Source: Lichenicola cladoniae (GTDB lineage Bacteria > Pseudomonadota > Alphaproteobacteria > Acetobacterales > Acetobacteraceae). Taken from it: a stretch of DNA of 64,000 bases. Each line of letters starts with the position of its first letter. Within the stretch, counting starts at the first letter, position 1. Below, piece after piece: positions 1-8,512 of the stretch. Below the pieces are notes generated by a model. The model was given only the letters and a program-made list of their open reading frames with translations, did not search any database and was not told where the DNA came from. The stretch covers positions 2,733,501 to 2,797,500 of the forward strand of contig NZ_CP053708.1 in the NCBI RefSeq assembly GCF_013201075.1, read 5' to 3'. The translations under genes and the position numbers were made by a program.

Positions 1-2
1 AG

Positions 3-1472
3 GGATACGAAGCCGGCGAGATCATCGGCCGGCATTTTTCCCGCTTCTACACCGATGAGGACCAGGCAGCCGGATTGCCCGACCTGGCGCTGCAGACCTC
101 CGCCACCAGCGGAACATTCCGGGGCGAAGGATGGCGGGTGCGCAAGGATGGCAGCCGTTTCTGGGCAAACGTCGTGGTGGATCCGGTCCGGAACGGCGCC
201 GGGGAGATCATCGGCTTCGCCAAGGTGACCCGCGACGTCACCGACTGGAAGACAAGCCAGACGGATCTGGAGCAGGCGCGCGAAGGGCTGCTGCAGTCGC
301 AGAAGATGGAGGCGATCGGACAGCTGACCGGTGGCATCGCACATGATTTCAACAATATGCTGGCAGGAATTTCCGGCTGCCTGGAGTTGATGCAGGCGCG
401 GCTGTCGCAAGGGCGTATCGCCGACCTGGAACGCTATGTGGACGCCGCCCAGAATTCGACCAGGCGAGCGGCCTCGCTGACCCACCGTCTGCTGGCATTC
501 GCGCGCCAGCAGACGCTTTCCCCGAAGGCAGTGGACGTCAACCTGCTGGTCAATGGGATGGAGGAGCTGATCCGCCGCACCACCGGGCCCGCGATCACGG
601 TCACGACAGCTGGCACCGCCGAACTGTGGACCGTGCTGGTCGATCCGCACCAACTGGAAAACGCGCTGCTGAACCTCTGCATCAATGCACGGGACGCGAT
701 GCAAGATGGCGGCCGCCTGACAATCGAGGCCGCCAACAGGATGCTAGACGAGACCGCTGCGCGCACGCATGGCATGCTGCCCGGACGATATGTCTCCCTA
801 TGCGTCAGCGACACGGGAACCGGGATGACGCCGGAGACCATCCGGCGCGCGTTCGAGCCGTTCTTCACGACCAAGCCGGTCGGCAAGGGTACGGGGCTCG
901 GCCTGTCGATGATCCACGGCTTCGCGAAACAGTCGGGCGGGCAGGTGCGGATCTATTCCGAGGCCGGTACCGGTTCCATGGTGTGCCTCTATCTGCCGCG
1001 CCATCACACCGACGCCGATCTCGACGAGGTGGCGGACCTGCCGCTGCAACACGTGAAGGCCGGCTTCGGGGAAACCGTGCTGGTCGTCGATGACGAGCAG
1101 ACCATACGAATGCTGGTCTGCGATGTCCTGACCGACATGGGATACGCCACGAGAGAAGCGGGAACCGGCGCGACGGCGCTTGCGCTGCTGCAGTCCGATC
1201 TGCGGATCGACATGCTGATCACCGATATCGGCCTGCCGGGCGGGATGAGCGGGCGTCAGCTGGTGGATGCCGCCCGGGCAACCCGGCCTGCGTTGAAAGT
1301 GCTGTTCATCACCGGCTATGCGGAGAACGCGGCGACCAGGCACGGCATCGTCGAACCCGGTACGATGGTGCTGACCAAGCCGTTCGCGCTGGCGACCCTG
1401 GCCGACCGGATCCGGGGAATCATCACCCAGGACCAGGAGCCAGGCTCCGATCGGGATTCCCCCGCGGACTGA
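3..1472 (+). CDS. Hybrid sensor histidine kinase/response regulator, 5' end outside window
   Basis: The reading frame is open from the window edge, so the N-terminus is missing. What is visible starts inside a PAS fold (KDGSRFWANVVVDPVRN, followed by a PAC-like segment ending DVTDWK). A coiled stretch leads to an HWE/NtrB-type H-box, GGIAHDFNNML, whose His is the likely phospho-acceptor. The ATPase domain shows an N-box (NLCINARDAM), a G1 box (SDTGTGM) and a GTGLGLSM lid. A receiver domain follows (VLVVDDE, phospho-acceptor Asp in LITDIGLPGG, conserved Lys in LTKPFA). No membrane segment is seen in the part present, so this portion is cytoplasmic. The internal receiver suggests phosphorelay or self-regulation. 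The signal is unknown. Stop is at 1470-1472. Confidence 0.93.
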   Translation, partial: GYEAGEIIGRHFSRFYTDEDQAAGLPDLALQTSATSGTFRGEGWRVRKDGSRFWANVVVDPVRNGAGEIIGFAKVTRDVTDWKTSQTDLEQAREGLLQSQKMEAIGQLTGGIAHDFNNMLAGISGCLELMQARLSQGRIADLERYVDAAQNSTRRAASLTHRLLAFARQQTLSPKAVDVNLLVNGMEELIRRTTGPAITVTTAGTAELWTVLVDPHQLENALLNLCINARDAMQDGGRLTIEAANRMLDETAARTHGMLPGRYVSLCVSDTGTGMTPETIRRAFEPFFTTKPVGKGTGLGLSMIHGFAKQSGGQVRIYSEAGTGSMVCLYLPRHHTDADLDEVADLPLQHVKAGFGETVLVVDDEQTIRMLVCDVLTDMGYATREAGTGATALALLQSDLRIDMLITDIGLPGGMSGRQLVDAARATRPALKVLFITGYAENAATRHGIVEPGTMVLTKPFALATLADRIRGIITQDQEPGSDRDSPAD

Positions 1473-1674
1473 AGCGAGCTCTGGCCGGCGATCATGCGCG
1501 TGCCGGCAGGTGATGTGGACGCGAGGCTGCGATACCGGGGCTTTTGAGAAGCTTTGTGGCGGCAACATCGCCAGACCCACGGCGACTACCGCCGCGGCGG
1601 TGCGAAGCGAGTCTGCGCCTGGACGTGCCGTGCCGATGCCGTTCATCCTGGGCAAAACTCGGAGCTGCGGCTTG

Positions 1675-3627
1675 ATGCGGATGTTGATGATTGCCGGCCT
1701 GGCAGGGGTGCTTGGCGGTTCGGGCCCGGCGGCACGGGCGGCCACGGCGGAAACCCCGCTGCACCTGTTCAAGACGGTGGCACTGGCGCCCGACGGCGCT
1801 CATGTCGCTGCGATCGAGAGCGACGACCTGCCGTCCGATACCGAGGTCCCGGTACGGCTGCTGATCCATGACCTCGCCGGCAATGCGGTGGCGATCCCGC
1901 TTCCCTGCGACGGCAAGCCCGGCTGTATTCCGTCGTCGCCGGCCTGGAGCCATGACGGAAGCAAGCTGGCCTTTCTGCTCGAGGAGCCCGGCGGCGCCAC
2001 CAGCGATATCATGACCGTGGCTGCGTCGGGCGGCGTGCCGACGCAGCTGCTGGCGTTCAAGGGACCGCTCGACAGTCTCCGCTACGGCCCCGGCGATGCG
2101 ATCGCGGTGCTGGCGACAGCGCAGGCGCATAAGCGACTGGGACGAAACCAGGCGGCGGCGGCGCTGCAGGGCGAGATCGGGGTCGAATCCGACGAGCAGC
2201 GGATCGCGGTCGTTGCATCGGGCGGGCTGCAGTTCGTCTCGCCGGCGGACCTGTATGTCTATGAATATGACTGGCGGCCGGATGGCGGGTTTGTCGGCAC
2301 CGCGTCGCATGGCGACGGCGACGCCCACTGGTGGGTGGCCAGGCTGTATGCGTTCGATCGCGGAAAGGCCGCACGCGGGCTGTTCACGCCGGGTCCGCGC
2401 GAGCAGCTGGCGACCCCGAGCGTGTCCCCGGATGGACGCCAGGTTGCGTTCATCGGCGGCTGGATGAGCGATTTCGGCTCGACCGGCGGCGACGCTTTCC
2501 TGCTGGACCTGGACCGGCCGCAGGGTCCCCTCGATTTGACTCCGGGATCGCATGCGACGGTCACCGCACTGGACTGGCACTGCGGACCGGGATTGACGGC
2601 GGTGCTGCTGGCGGCGGGAAACACCTCGGTCATCACCCTGGAAACAGGCAAGGCAGCGACCCCGCTCTGGTCGGGGGATCGTGCGCTTTCCGCCGGCGGC
2701 GGCAACCAATCGCTGTCATGCGGACGGCACGCCACGGCCGCGGTCGCGCAGAGCTTCACCGCGGCGCCCGAGATCGTGGTCGGTCCGATCGGGGCCTGGC
2801 GGCCGGTCACCCATGCCAACACTGGGCTCTTGGCCCCGGCGACCGCGCGCTCGATCGTCTGGAAGAATGACGGGTTCGATGTGCAGGGCTGGCTGCTGCA
2901 GCCGGCGGGTGCAAGCGCCGGGACGGGAACGCCGGGCAAGCGGCCGCTGATCGTGGATGTGCATGGCGGGCCGGAAGCGGCAGCGGGACCGCGGTTTCCA
3001 TCGACGCGCGGCACGGTCCGGGCGCTGCTGGCTCAGGGCTGGGACGTGTTCCAGCCGAATTATCGCGGCAGCTACGGGCAGGGCGAGGCGTTCGCTGCCG
3101 GCAGCATCGGGGATCTCGGCGGCGGCGACTGGCGCGATGTGCTCAGCGGCGTGGACGCGGTGCTGCGCCTAGGCGGCGTCGATCCGAACCGGCTCGGGAT
3201 CACCGGCGGGTCCTATGGCGGCTACATGACGATGTGGGCGGTGACGCAGACGCACCGGTTCCGTGCGGGGGTCGCGGATGCCGGGGTGTCGGACTGGCTC
3301 TCGATCGAAGGCGAGGCGCCACAGGCCGGATCGGACCAGGTCAATTTCGGTGGATCGGTCTATGACGACCCGGCACCGTATCTGAGGGCGTCACCGATCA
3401 CCCACATGAAGGGCGTCTCCACGCCGGTGCTGATCGCGGTCGGCGAACGCGACGTCGAGTGCCCGATGCCGCAGAGCCAGGAGTTCTATACGGCGATGAT
3501 GGCCTTGAACGTGCCGACCAGCTTCGTGGTCTATGCCGGCGAGGGCCACATGCTCCGGCACCAGGCCAACCGCGACGACCTCAACCGGCGGACCATCGCG
3601 TGGTTCTCGCGATGGTTCGCGACATAA
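1675..3627 (+). CDS. S9 family peptidase (acylaminoacyl/dipeptidyl peptidase type), exported
   Basis: A serine oligopeptidase of about 650 residues. An N-terminal signal peptide (hydrophobic core LMIAGLAGVLGG, cleavage near ARAAT) is followed by a WD40-like beta-propeller of about 380 residues and a C-terminal alpha/beta hydrolase domain. The catalytic triad is legible: Ser about 513 in GGSYGGYM, Asp about 593 in GERDVE and His about 625 in GEGHML. It should cleave short peptides in the periplasm. The frame is open back to 1510, but the signal peptide and a GGAG about 10 nt upstream favour ATG 1675; ATG 1636 would give a longer n-region and is possible. A GC-rich hairpin follows the stop. Confidence 0.9.
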   Translation: MRMLMIAGLAGVLGGSGPAARAATAETPLHLFKTVALAPDGAHVAAIESDDLPSDTEVPVRLLIHDLAGNAVAIPLPCDGKPGCIPSSPAWSHDGSKLAFLLEEPGGATSDIMTVAASGGVPTQLLAFKGPLDSLRYGPGDAIAVLATAQAHKRLGRNQAAAALQGEIGVESDEQRIAVVASGGLQFVSPADLYVYEYDWRPDGGFVGTASHGDGDAHWWVARLYAFDRGKAARGLFTPGPREQLATPSVSPDGRQVAFIGGWMSDFGSTGGDAFLLDLDRPQGPLDLTPGSHATVTALDWHCGPGLTAVLLAAGNTSVITLETGKAATPLWSGDRALSAGGGNQSLSCGRHATAAVAQSFTAAPEIVVGPIGAWRPVTHANTGLLAPATARSIVWKNDGFDVQGWLLQPAGASAGTGTPGKRPLIVDVHGGPEAAAGPRFPSTRGTVRALLAQGWDVFQPNYRGSYGQGEAFAAGSIGDLGGGDWRDVLSGVDAVLRLGGVDPNRLGITGGSYGGYMTMWAVTQTHRFRAGVADAGVSDWLSIEGEAPQAGSDQVNFGGSVYDDPAPYLRASPITHMKGVSTPVLIAVGERDVECPMPQSQEFYTAMMALNVPTSFVVYAGEGHMLRHQANRDDLNRRTIAWFSRWFAT

Positions 3628-3639
3628 GGAGAGGTGGGG

Positions 3640-3664
3640 CCGGGCGGAAGTCGGGGCCGCCCGG
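3640..3664 (+). terminator. GC-rich hairpin after the S9 peptidase gene
   Basis: An 8-bp perfect stem (CCGGGCGG/CCGCCCGG) with a 9-nt loop begins 12 nt after the stop codon. There is no T tract, so it may act only as a 3' stabiliser or a weak terminator. Confidence 0.45.
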
Positions 3665-3719
3665 TTCCGCTGGTTCGATAGCCGGGCCGTCGGCGTCGCC
3701 CCACCGTGTTAGGTCCGAG

Positions 3720-4117
3720 GAGCAACCGAACTGAAAACTATTACAATCACGGCACAATGGTCGCGCGACGGTTTTCTCTCATTCCGACGGGTAGCGGACA
3801 GGTTCGAGCGAAGCTCAGCAACTCCATGATGCGCTTGGAAGACTAAGAACCATTTCCTGGCCATCAATCCGTGTGTCTAATCTCAGGCGAACTTCTGGTT
3901 CCGTTAATACGCGCGCTGCTTTACGGTAAGCCGGCCCAGCATACCAGCTCCGCCACCATCGTGAAGAAGTTGCTGCGGTCTGGGCTGCAGTATCAAGCCG
4001 GACCGCACTCCTCAACTTTGGGCGCACAGCCGGCGGCTATTATTTTATCAACAGTTCCGGCTCGATAATCCATTCAACAAAGCGCTGAAGGGATTTACAG
4101 CTCTCTTAGAAGGCATC
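3720..4117. other. Low-GC intergenic stretch, no supported gene
   Basis: About 400 bases are clearly more A+T-rich than the flanks. Short overlapping reading frames exist on both strands (for example 3871-4068 plus) but none has a convincing ribosome site, family resemblance or codon pattern typical of this genome. It looks like the edge of an acquired islet that includes the next gene. Confidence 0.5.
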
Positions 4118-4603
4118 TCACGTTGAGGACCTCGAAGCCAAACCGTTGAGACATAGCCAAGTCTTGGTTTTTGCGAGCTTCTGCCCTTCTGTTAGAAATT
4201 GCCAATGCCTATGCGTGACGTGTGGAACTTCCGCATCAACAAATTTATCGGGAACGACCTCGTTCCAGAAACGCATAGTATGCGATGCGCAGATCGGGCA
4301 CTTTGGATGCCTCCCGACAATAAACGCCCTACCTTCGTCATCCGGATCACAAGCCACTTCCCCATATAAGCGTTGAAGCAAATCGGCGCGCTTGTTGGCA
4401 GTTAAATGTGCCGTCTCAACTAGACCCCTCAAAAGCGTACTCACTTCCGGGTAGGTCGAATCAGCGAGAGCATCGAGATACGAGATCGATGTACCGCCTT
4501 CATCACGGAGCAGGAACTTTCCATAGGTGTTGAAGGGCAAGGCCGGAGCATTGAACTTGTGGCCAAGTGGCTCGCAGACATATTGGAAGAGTTGAAGTTT
4601 CAT
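4118..4603 (-). CDS. Hypothetical protein with CPIC motif, in low-GC islet
   Basis: A 161-residue protein of unknown function. It has no signal peptide and no membrane segment. A CPIC pair in HPKCPICASH, near residue 103, with His residues on both sides, could bind a metal, but only two cysteines of a possible zinc knuckle are close together. Base composition is markedly lower in G+C than in the neighbouring genes, and the flanks are non-coding, which suggests horizontal acquisition. The ATG at 4601-4603 is the first in frame; the upstream GC-poor region shows no strong Shine-Dalgarno. A cargo or defence role is possible, but nothing in the sequence shows one. Confidence 0.6.
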   Translation of the reverse strand: MKLQLFQYVCEPLGHKFNAPALPFNTYGKFLLRDEGGTSISYLDALADSTYPEVSTLLRGLVETAHLTANKRADLLQRLYGEVACDPDDEGRAFIVGRHPKCPICASHTMRFWNEVVPDKFVDAEVPHVTHRHWQFLTEGQKLAKTKTWLCLNGLASRSST

Positions 4604-4697
4604 GGCTTTGCCGGAGCTGATGCTACAGGACTTGGTATCTCATTGTAGTCGTCCAAGATAACATAGTTCACTGTTCCTGGCACACGCTCGGAATAGA

Positions 4698-4721
4698 AAC
4701 GAGGCGCATTATAGCCTCGTT
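4698..4721 (-). terminator. Rho-independent terminator of the SDR transcript
   Basis: A perfect 8-bp stem (AACGAGGC/GCCTCGTT) with an 8-nt loop. Read on the minus strand it runs into TTTCTATTCC. It lies about 110 nt downstream of the SDR stop codon and ends that transcript before the orphan gene at 4118-4603. Confidence 0.65.
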
Positions 4722-4722
4722 C

Positions 4723-4833
4723 TCACGTCTGGGCACCGATGGCCTGAGTGCCTGAAGTGATCGGTCCGCCGACGTACTTCCACGCCGATGCGGTGTCAGG
4801 ATTAGTTAGGCCTTGCACCGCCGACAATTCGGA
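4723..4833 (-). other. 36-codon open frame in phase with and directly after the SDR stop
   Basis: Immediately after the TGA of the SDR gene the same frame stays open to a TGA at 4723-4725, just before the terminator hairpin. The encoded segment (containing NPDTASAWKYVGGPITSG) is soluble and protein-like in composition. It has a possible internal TTG start but no clear ribosome site. It may be a remnant of a lost gene's C-terminus, a small protein or a readthrough tail. None is proven. Confidence 0.25.
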
Positions 4834-5598
4834 TCAGGTGGCGCTCTGGCCGCCATCCACGACCAGGACTTGGCCGTTGACGTAGGAGGCGCGGTCGGAC
4901 AGCAGGAACAAGGCGACCTCGGCCATCTCTTCAGGTTCGGCAAGACGGCCGAGCGGGATGCCGTTTGCGAACGGATGGCTCTCGGCGCCTTCCGCATTGG
5001 TCTCGATCCGGGATGTCGTCATCGGCGTGCGGGTGATGGACGGGTTCACCGAGTTCACGCGGATGCCGAACGGGCCGAGCTCGACCGCGGCGGCCCGGGT
5101 CAGCGAACTGATGCCGCCCTTGCTGGCGCTGTAGATCGAGGTACCCGGGGCCGCGATGTTGGCGAGCACGGAACCGTTGAACACGATCGCACCACCGCCG
5201 CCCTGCTTGCGGATCTGGGCTACCTCGGCCTGCAGGCAGAAGAATGCCGATTTGAGGTTGGTGTCGACGATGCGATCCCACGCCGCTTCGTTCAACGTCT
5301 CGATCGGGCCGCCGCCGCCAACTCCGGCGTTGTTGAACGCAACGTCAAGGCGGCCGTACCGGGCCACCACTTCGGCAATGATACCCGGGATGCCACCGAT
5401 GTTCCCGAGGTCGGCCTGGATGAAGACCGCCGTGCCGCCGGCTGCCTCGATCTCGGCCACCACCGCCCTGCCCTCCTCGATGCGGCGGCCGGTCAGCGCG
5501 ACCCTCGCACCTTCGCGGGCGAACAGGATGGCGCTGGCGCGACCGATGCCGGATGTGCCGCCGGTCACGAGGGCGACCTTTCCCTCTAGCAAGTTCAT
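4834..5598 (-). CDS. SDR family oxidoreductase (classical, glucose-1-dehydrogenase-like)
   Basis: A 254-residue classical short-chain dehydrogenase. The cofactor motif TGGTSGIG is near residue 12, NNAG near 89, the catalytic Ser is in the NGS segment, and Tyr/Lys are in YSASK near residue 155. The C-terminus VNGQVLVVDGG is typical of the family. The Arg residues after the second strand (TGRR) suggest NADP(H). The substrate cannot be read from sequence. ATG at 5596-5598 is preceded by AAGGAG at 6 nt spacing. It is divergent from a TetR regulator gene; the shared 79-bp intergenic region holds a perfect 20-bp palindrome, so it is probably the regulator's target. Confidence 0.92.
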   Translation of the reverse strand: MNLLEGKVALVTGGTSGIGRASAILFAREGARVALTGRRIEEGRAVVAEIEAAGGTAVFIQADLGNIGGIPGIIAEVVARYGRLDVAFNNAGVGGGGPIETLNEAAWDRIVDTNLKSAFFCLQAEVAQIRKQGGGGAIVFNGSVLANIAAPGTSIYSASKGGISSLTRAAAVELGPFGIRVNSVNPSITRTPMTTSRIETNAEGAESHPFANGIPLGRLAEPEEMAEVALFLLSDRASYVNGQVLVVDGGQSAT

Positions 5599-5622
5599 GA
5601 AAGCTCCTTAAATTATGACTGA

Positions 5623-5642
5623 CATCTAACGGTCGTTAGATG
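5623..5642. promoter_or_regulatory. 20-bp perfect palindrome, probable TetR operator
   Basis: CATCTAACG-GT-CGTTAGATG: two 9-bp arms with a 2-bp centre, midway between the divergent SDR gene (start 5598) and TetR-family gene (start 5678). Size and symmetry fit a TetR dimer site. From here the regulator could repress both genes. Confidence 0.75.
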
Positions 5643-5677
5643 ACGTTGATAATCTAAGCAGTCAAGGGGTGCTGGCG

Positions 5678-6274
5678 GTGGGCAGGGTTTCGCAGGAGCA
5701 GGCGGCGGAGAACCGGGCGAAGGTGGTGGCGACCGCCGCGTCGTTGTTCCGCGAGCGCGGCCTGGAGGGGGTCGGGATCGCCGAGCTGATGGCCGAGGCC
5801 GGGCTCACGCATGGCGGCTTCTATGGCCAGTTCGGCTCGAAGCAGGAGCTTGCCGGCGAAGCCTGCGCCCATGCGTTCGACAGCACCGAGCGGGCGTGGA
5901 GTTCGGTTGCCGTGGGCCAGGCGGCGGGACACGACACGAACCGGCTACGCCGGATGGCCGAATTCTACTTCACGCCGAGGCCACCCGCGGCCGGATGCCC
6001 CATGGCGACGCTCGCCGGCGATTCGGCCCGTGCCCCTGCCGGCGGACCGGTCCGGCGCGCGTTCACCGCCGGGTTGCGCCGGATGGCGGACCTGGTCGCC
6101 CGAACACCGCGCCAGCCGGTGGCCGGACCGGACGATGCGTGGGACGCGCATGCGCTGGCGGTCATGGCGGCGATGGTTGGGGCCTTGGTGCTGCGCCAGG
6201 CAAGCGACGATCCAGAGCTCGGCGATGCGATCGAGCGCGCGGTGATGCGTCTGGCCGGGGAGCAGCGGGCCTGA
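5678..6274 (+). CDS. TetR/AcrR family transcriptional regulator
   Basis: A 198-residue regulator. The N-terminal helix-turn-helix occupies about residues 12-55: AASLFRERGLEGVGIAELM followed by the recognition-helix signature THGGFYGQFGSK. The remainder is a TetR_C-type ligand domain containing GCPMATLAGD, as in regulators of the TetR_C_16/YxaF-like group next to SDRs. GTG 5678 is chosen because AAGGGG lies 8 nt upstream and homologues usually begin MGRVS; GTG 5669 is the alternative. It is transcribed divergently from the SDR gene with a perfect palindrome between them, suggesting autoregulation and repression of the SDR. Confidence 0.9.
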   Translation: MGRVSQEQAAENRAKVVATAASLFRERGLEGVGIAELMAEAGLTHGGFYGQFGSKQELAGEACAHAFDSTERAWSSVAVGQAAGHDTNRLRRMAEFYFTPRPPAAGCPMATLAGDSARAPAGGPVRRAFTAGLRRMADLVARTPRQPVAGPDDAWDAHALAVMAAMVGALVLRQASDDPELGDAIERAVMRLAGEQRA

Positions 6275-6386
6275 CCGTGGCCCCGGCGGTGGCATCCGGC
6301 ATTTCCCCCGGCCGGTAAAGCTGCTTCATCTGGCCACGAACAGGGCCGGCTCGACCGGCCCGCACGCGATGACGGAGCTTTCCACC

Positions 6387-6878
6387 ATGGCCAAACCGAC
6401 GATCTACGATTTCAAGCTCACCAGCCTTCAGGGCGAGACGCTCGACCTGTCACAGTTTGCCGGCAAGCCGCTGCTGCTGGTGAACACCGCGTCCAAGTGC
6501 GGCTTCACGCCGCAATATGAGGGCCTGCAGGCACTCTGGACCGGCGAGCGCGAGCGCGGGCTGACGGTCATCGGCATCCCAAGCAATAATTTCGGCAGGC
6601 AGGAACCGGGCGACGCCAATGATATCGGCGCCTTCTGCAGCAAGAACTACGGCGTCAGTTTCCCGATGACCGAGAAGATGCAGGTGCGTGGTCCGGACGC
6701 TCATCCGCTGTTCGGCTGGCTTGGCCGCGAGGGCGGGATGCTGTCGCGCCCGCGCTGGAACTTCTTCAAATACATCATCGCGCGGGATGGCTCGCTGGCG
6801 AGCTGGTTCTCCAGCATCACCACCCCCGACAGCAGCCGGTTCCGCACCGCGATCGACCGGGTCGTGCTCGGCGGCTAG
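6387..6878 (+). CDS. Glutathione peroxidase family protein
   Basis: A 163-residue thiol peroxidase of the GPx fold that reduces hydroperoxides in the cytoplasm. The Cys version of the active site is at about residue 38 (NTASKCGFTPQ). The Gln of IPSNNFGRQEPG and the Trp of RWNFFKY complete the usual tetrad. The resolving Cys may be in FCSKNYG; in many bacteria the enzyme uses thioredoxin rather than glutathione. ATG 6387 has GGAG about 10 nt upstream; an in-frame ATG at 6369 is less likely. It appears monocistronic. Confidence 0.95.
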   Translation: MAKPTIYDFKLTSLQGETLDLSQFAGKPLLLVNTASKCGFTPQYEGLQALWTGERERGLTVIGIPSNNFGRQEPGDANDIGAFCSKNYGVSFPMTEKMQVRGPDAHPLFGWLGREGGMLSRPRWNFFKYIIARDGSLASWFSSITTPDSSRFRTAIDRVVLGG

Positions 6879-6919
6879 CGCATAATCCATCGCAGGCGCC
6901 GTAAGAGGACACGCGCATC

Positions 6920-7382
6920 GTGCGATCGGCAGAATCGCCTTCGGCCTGATCTGTGCCGGCGCGCGGTCCGCCCTGGCCGATCCGCAGGGGTTGAACCTCG
7001 ATCGACAGCCTGGTCCAGCTCACCGGAAACAGCCGCCTGCTGCCGGCATTGGCGCTGCACGGGTTCTACGAGATCCCCTGCGGCAGCGGACACAAATCCG
7101 CGCGGATACACGTTGTGCGGCATCGCCACCAGGCGACCCGACCAGATGGAAATTGCGGGCGGGATCTCGTTCCTGGTCGCCGCACACACGGCGATGGTGC
7201 TCGCCGTCGTGCAATGCGCGCAGGCGACGGTCGGCCACGACCAGAGCTTCATCGATGGGGGTTTCCTGCATGATATCGACGAGGACCGGTCGTTCGGCCT
7301 CGGAGCGGGAGCCGGGATTGCGCAGAATTCGCCGCAGCTCAGGGTGTTCGTGTCGCTGCAGCGCAGTTTCGAGCTGTTCTGA
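6920..7382 (+). pseudogene. Decayed exported beta-barrel-like protein (MetA-pathway/transporter-like)
   Basis: Coding-like segments are spread over two frames. Near 6925-6990 a frame reads like a signal peptide (AFGLICAGARSALADP). After a shift, an open frame to the stop at 7380-7382 ends with alternating hydrophobic strands (LRVFVSLQRSF, FGLGAGAGIAQNSP). Repeated beta-strand periodicity and a phenylalanine at the very end are typical of outer-membrane barrels, and the tail resembles the MetA-pathway-of-phenol-degradation family. There is no single intact frame, so this is called a pseudogene. Family assignment is tentative. Confidence 0.4.
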
Positions 7383-7456
7383 CCGGGCGCCCTGACCGTC
7401 CGGGTCCACGTCTCGCCGGACTGACTTGCCGCGATCGTCGGACCCACGATCGTCGG

Positions 7457-8512
7457 TCAGGCGCCCACGAAGTAGAACGCCAGGCCGAACAGCAGGTACA
7501 CCCCGATCAGCAGCATGCCCTCGAACCAGTTGGTCTCGCCGTCGGCGGAGATGGCGCGGACGATGAAGGCGGCACCGGCGATCGCAAACAGTTCGAGCGG
7601 GTTGAACACCAGGTTCATCGGGTGGCCGATCGCCCAGGAGGCCAGCACCAGGATCGGGGCAACGACCAGCGCCATCTGGATCGCCGAGCCGATGCAGATG
7701 CTGAACACGATGCTCATGCGATCCTGTCTGGCGAAGGCGACGGCGGCGAACAGATCCGCCGAGGTGCCGACCAATGCCAGCACGATGACACCGAGGAACG
7801 CCTGGGACACCTGCAGCAGCGTCGCCGTCGCTTCCACGGCGTCGGACACGAGCTCGGATTCGGCGGCGATGAAGATCGTGCCGACGATCAGCACGGTCAG
7901 CGACCTGGCGAGGCTCCAGGCCGAATTCCCGCTCGGTTCGTCGCCCGCGAACACGCCGCGATGGGTCACGAGGGTGAAGATCAGGTTCGCGCCATACAGC
8001 CCCAGCAGCACGATCGAGGCGCCGATGCTGAGCCGCTCGTCGACGGCGTCGGTGTTGGCCATGCCGGTATGCGCCTGGATGTCGAACATCGCCGGGAGCA
8101 GCAGCGCCACGACGACCAGGATCAACAGCGTCGACAGCAGCCCGGTATTGGCGCGGTTGAACGATTGCCGCTCGCGCCACAGCCCGCCGACCAGCATGGC
8201 CAGGCCCAGTCCGAGCAGGCTGGTGCCGATGATCGAGCCGGTGATCTGCGCCTTCACGACGTCGGCCTCGCCGTGCGCCAGGACGAACAGCGCCAGGACC
8301 AGCTCGGCGATGCTGCCGAAACTGACGTTGAGCAGGCCGCCGACAGCACTCCCGGCGCGTTCGGCAAGCTGCTCGGTGGCGCGCCGGACCCAATCGGCCA
8401 GGATCGCAACCGCGACCACCCCGGTCAGGAACAGCCAGATCGGCCCGGCCCCGACCAGATATTTCAGGGCCAGCGAGAGCGGGATGAAGAGCAGCAGGGC
8501 GAACGAGATCAT
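7457..8512 (-). CDS. Ca2+/cation:H+ antiporter (CaCA superfamily, CAX type)
   Basis: A 351-residue inner-membrane protein with about 11 hydrophobic segments in two inverted halves, as in CaCA exchangers. The two alpha-repeat motifs occur at SFGSIAELVLAL and LVGTSADLFAAV. In typical CAX proteins these read GNATEL and GNAAEH; here the acidic Glu/Asp positions are kept but the Asn residues are replaced, so ion selectivity may differ. It should extrude Ca2+ or another cation using the proton gradient. The frame is open to 8584, but the Arg/Pro-rich extension is unlike the family, so ATG 8512 (start of the first helix) is chosen. There is no neighbouring operon partner. Confidence 0.85.
   Translation of the reverse strand: MISFALLLFIPLSLALKYLVGAGPIWLFLTGVVAVAILADWVRRATEQLAERAGSAVGGLLNVSFGSIAELVLALFVLAHGEADVVKAQITGSIIGTSLLGLGLAMLVGGLWRERQSFNRANTGLLSTLLILVVVALLLPAMFDIQAHTGMANTDAVDERLSIGASIVLLGLYGANLIFTLVTHRGVFAGDEPSGNSAWSLARSLTVLIVGTIFIAAESELVSDAVEATATLLQVSQAFLGVIVLALVGTSADLFAAVAFARQDRMSIVFSICIGSAIQMALVVAPILVLASWAIGHPMNLVFNPLELFAIAGAAFIVRAISADGETNWFEGMLLIGVYLLFGLAFYFVGA

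Noticed and set aside
3871-4068. A 65-codon plus-strand frame in the low-GC islet
   Set aside because: It has no ribosome site, no hydrophobic or motif pattern, and an equally long frame lies on the other strand.
7020-8393. A 457-codon minus-strand frame over the antiporter gene
   Set aside because: It is Arg/Ala/Gly-rich with no hydrophobic segments and overlaps the clearly better antiporter frame; it is a high-GC shadow.
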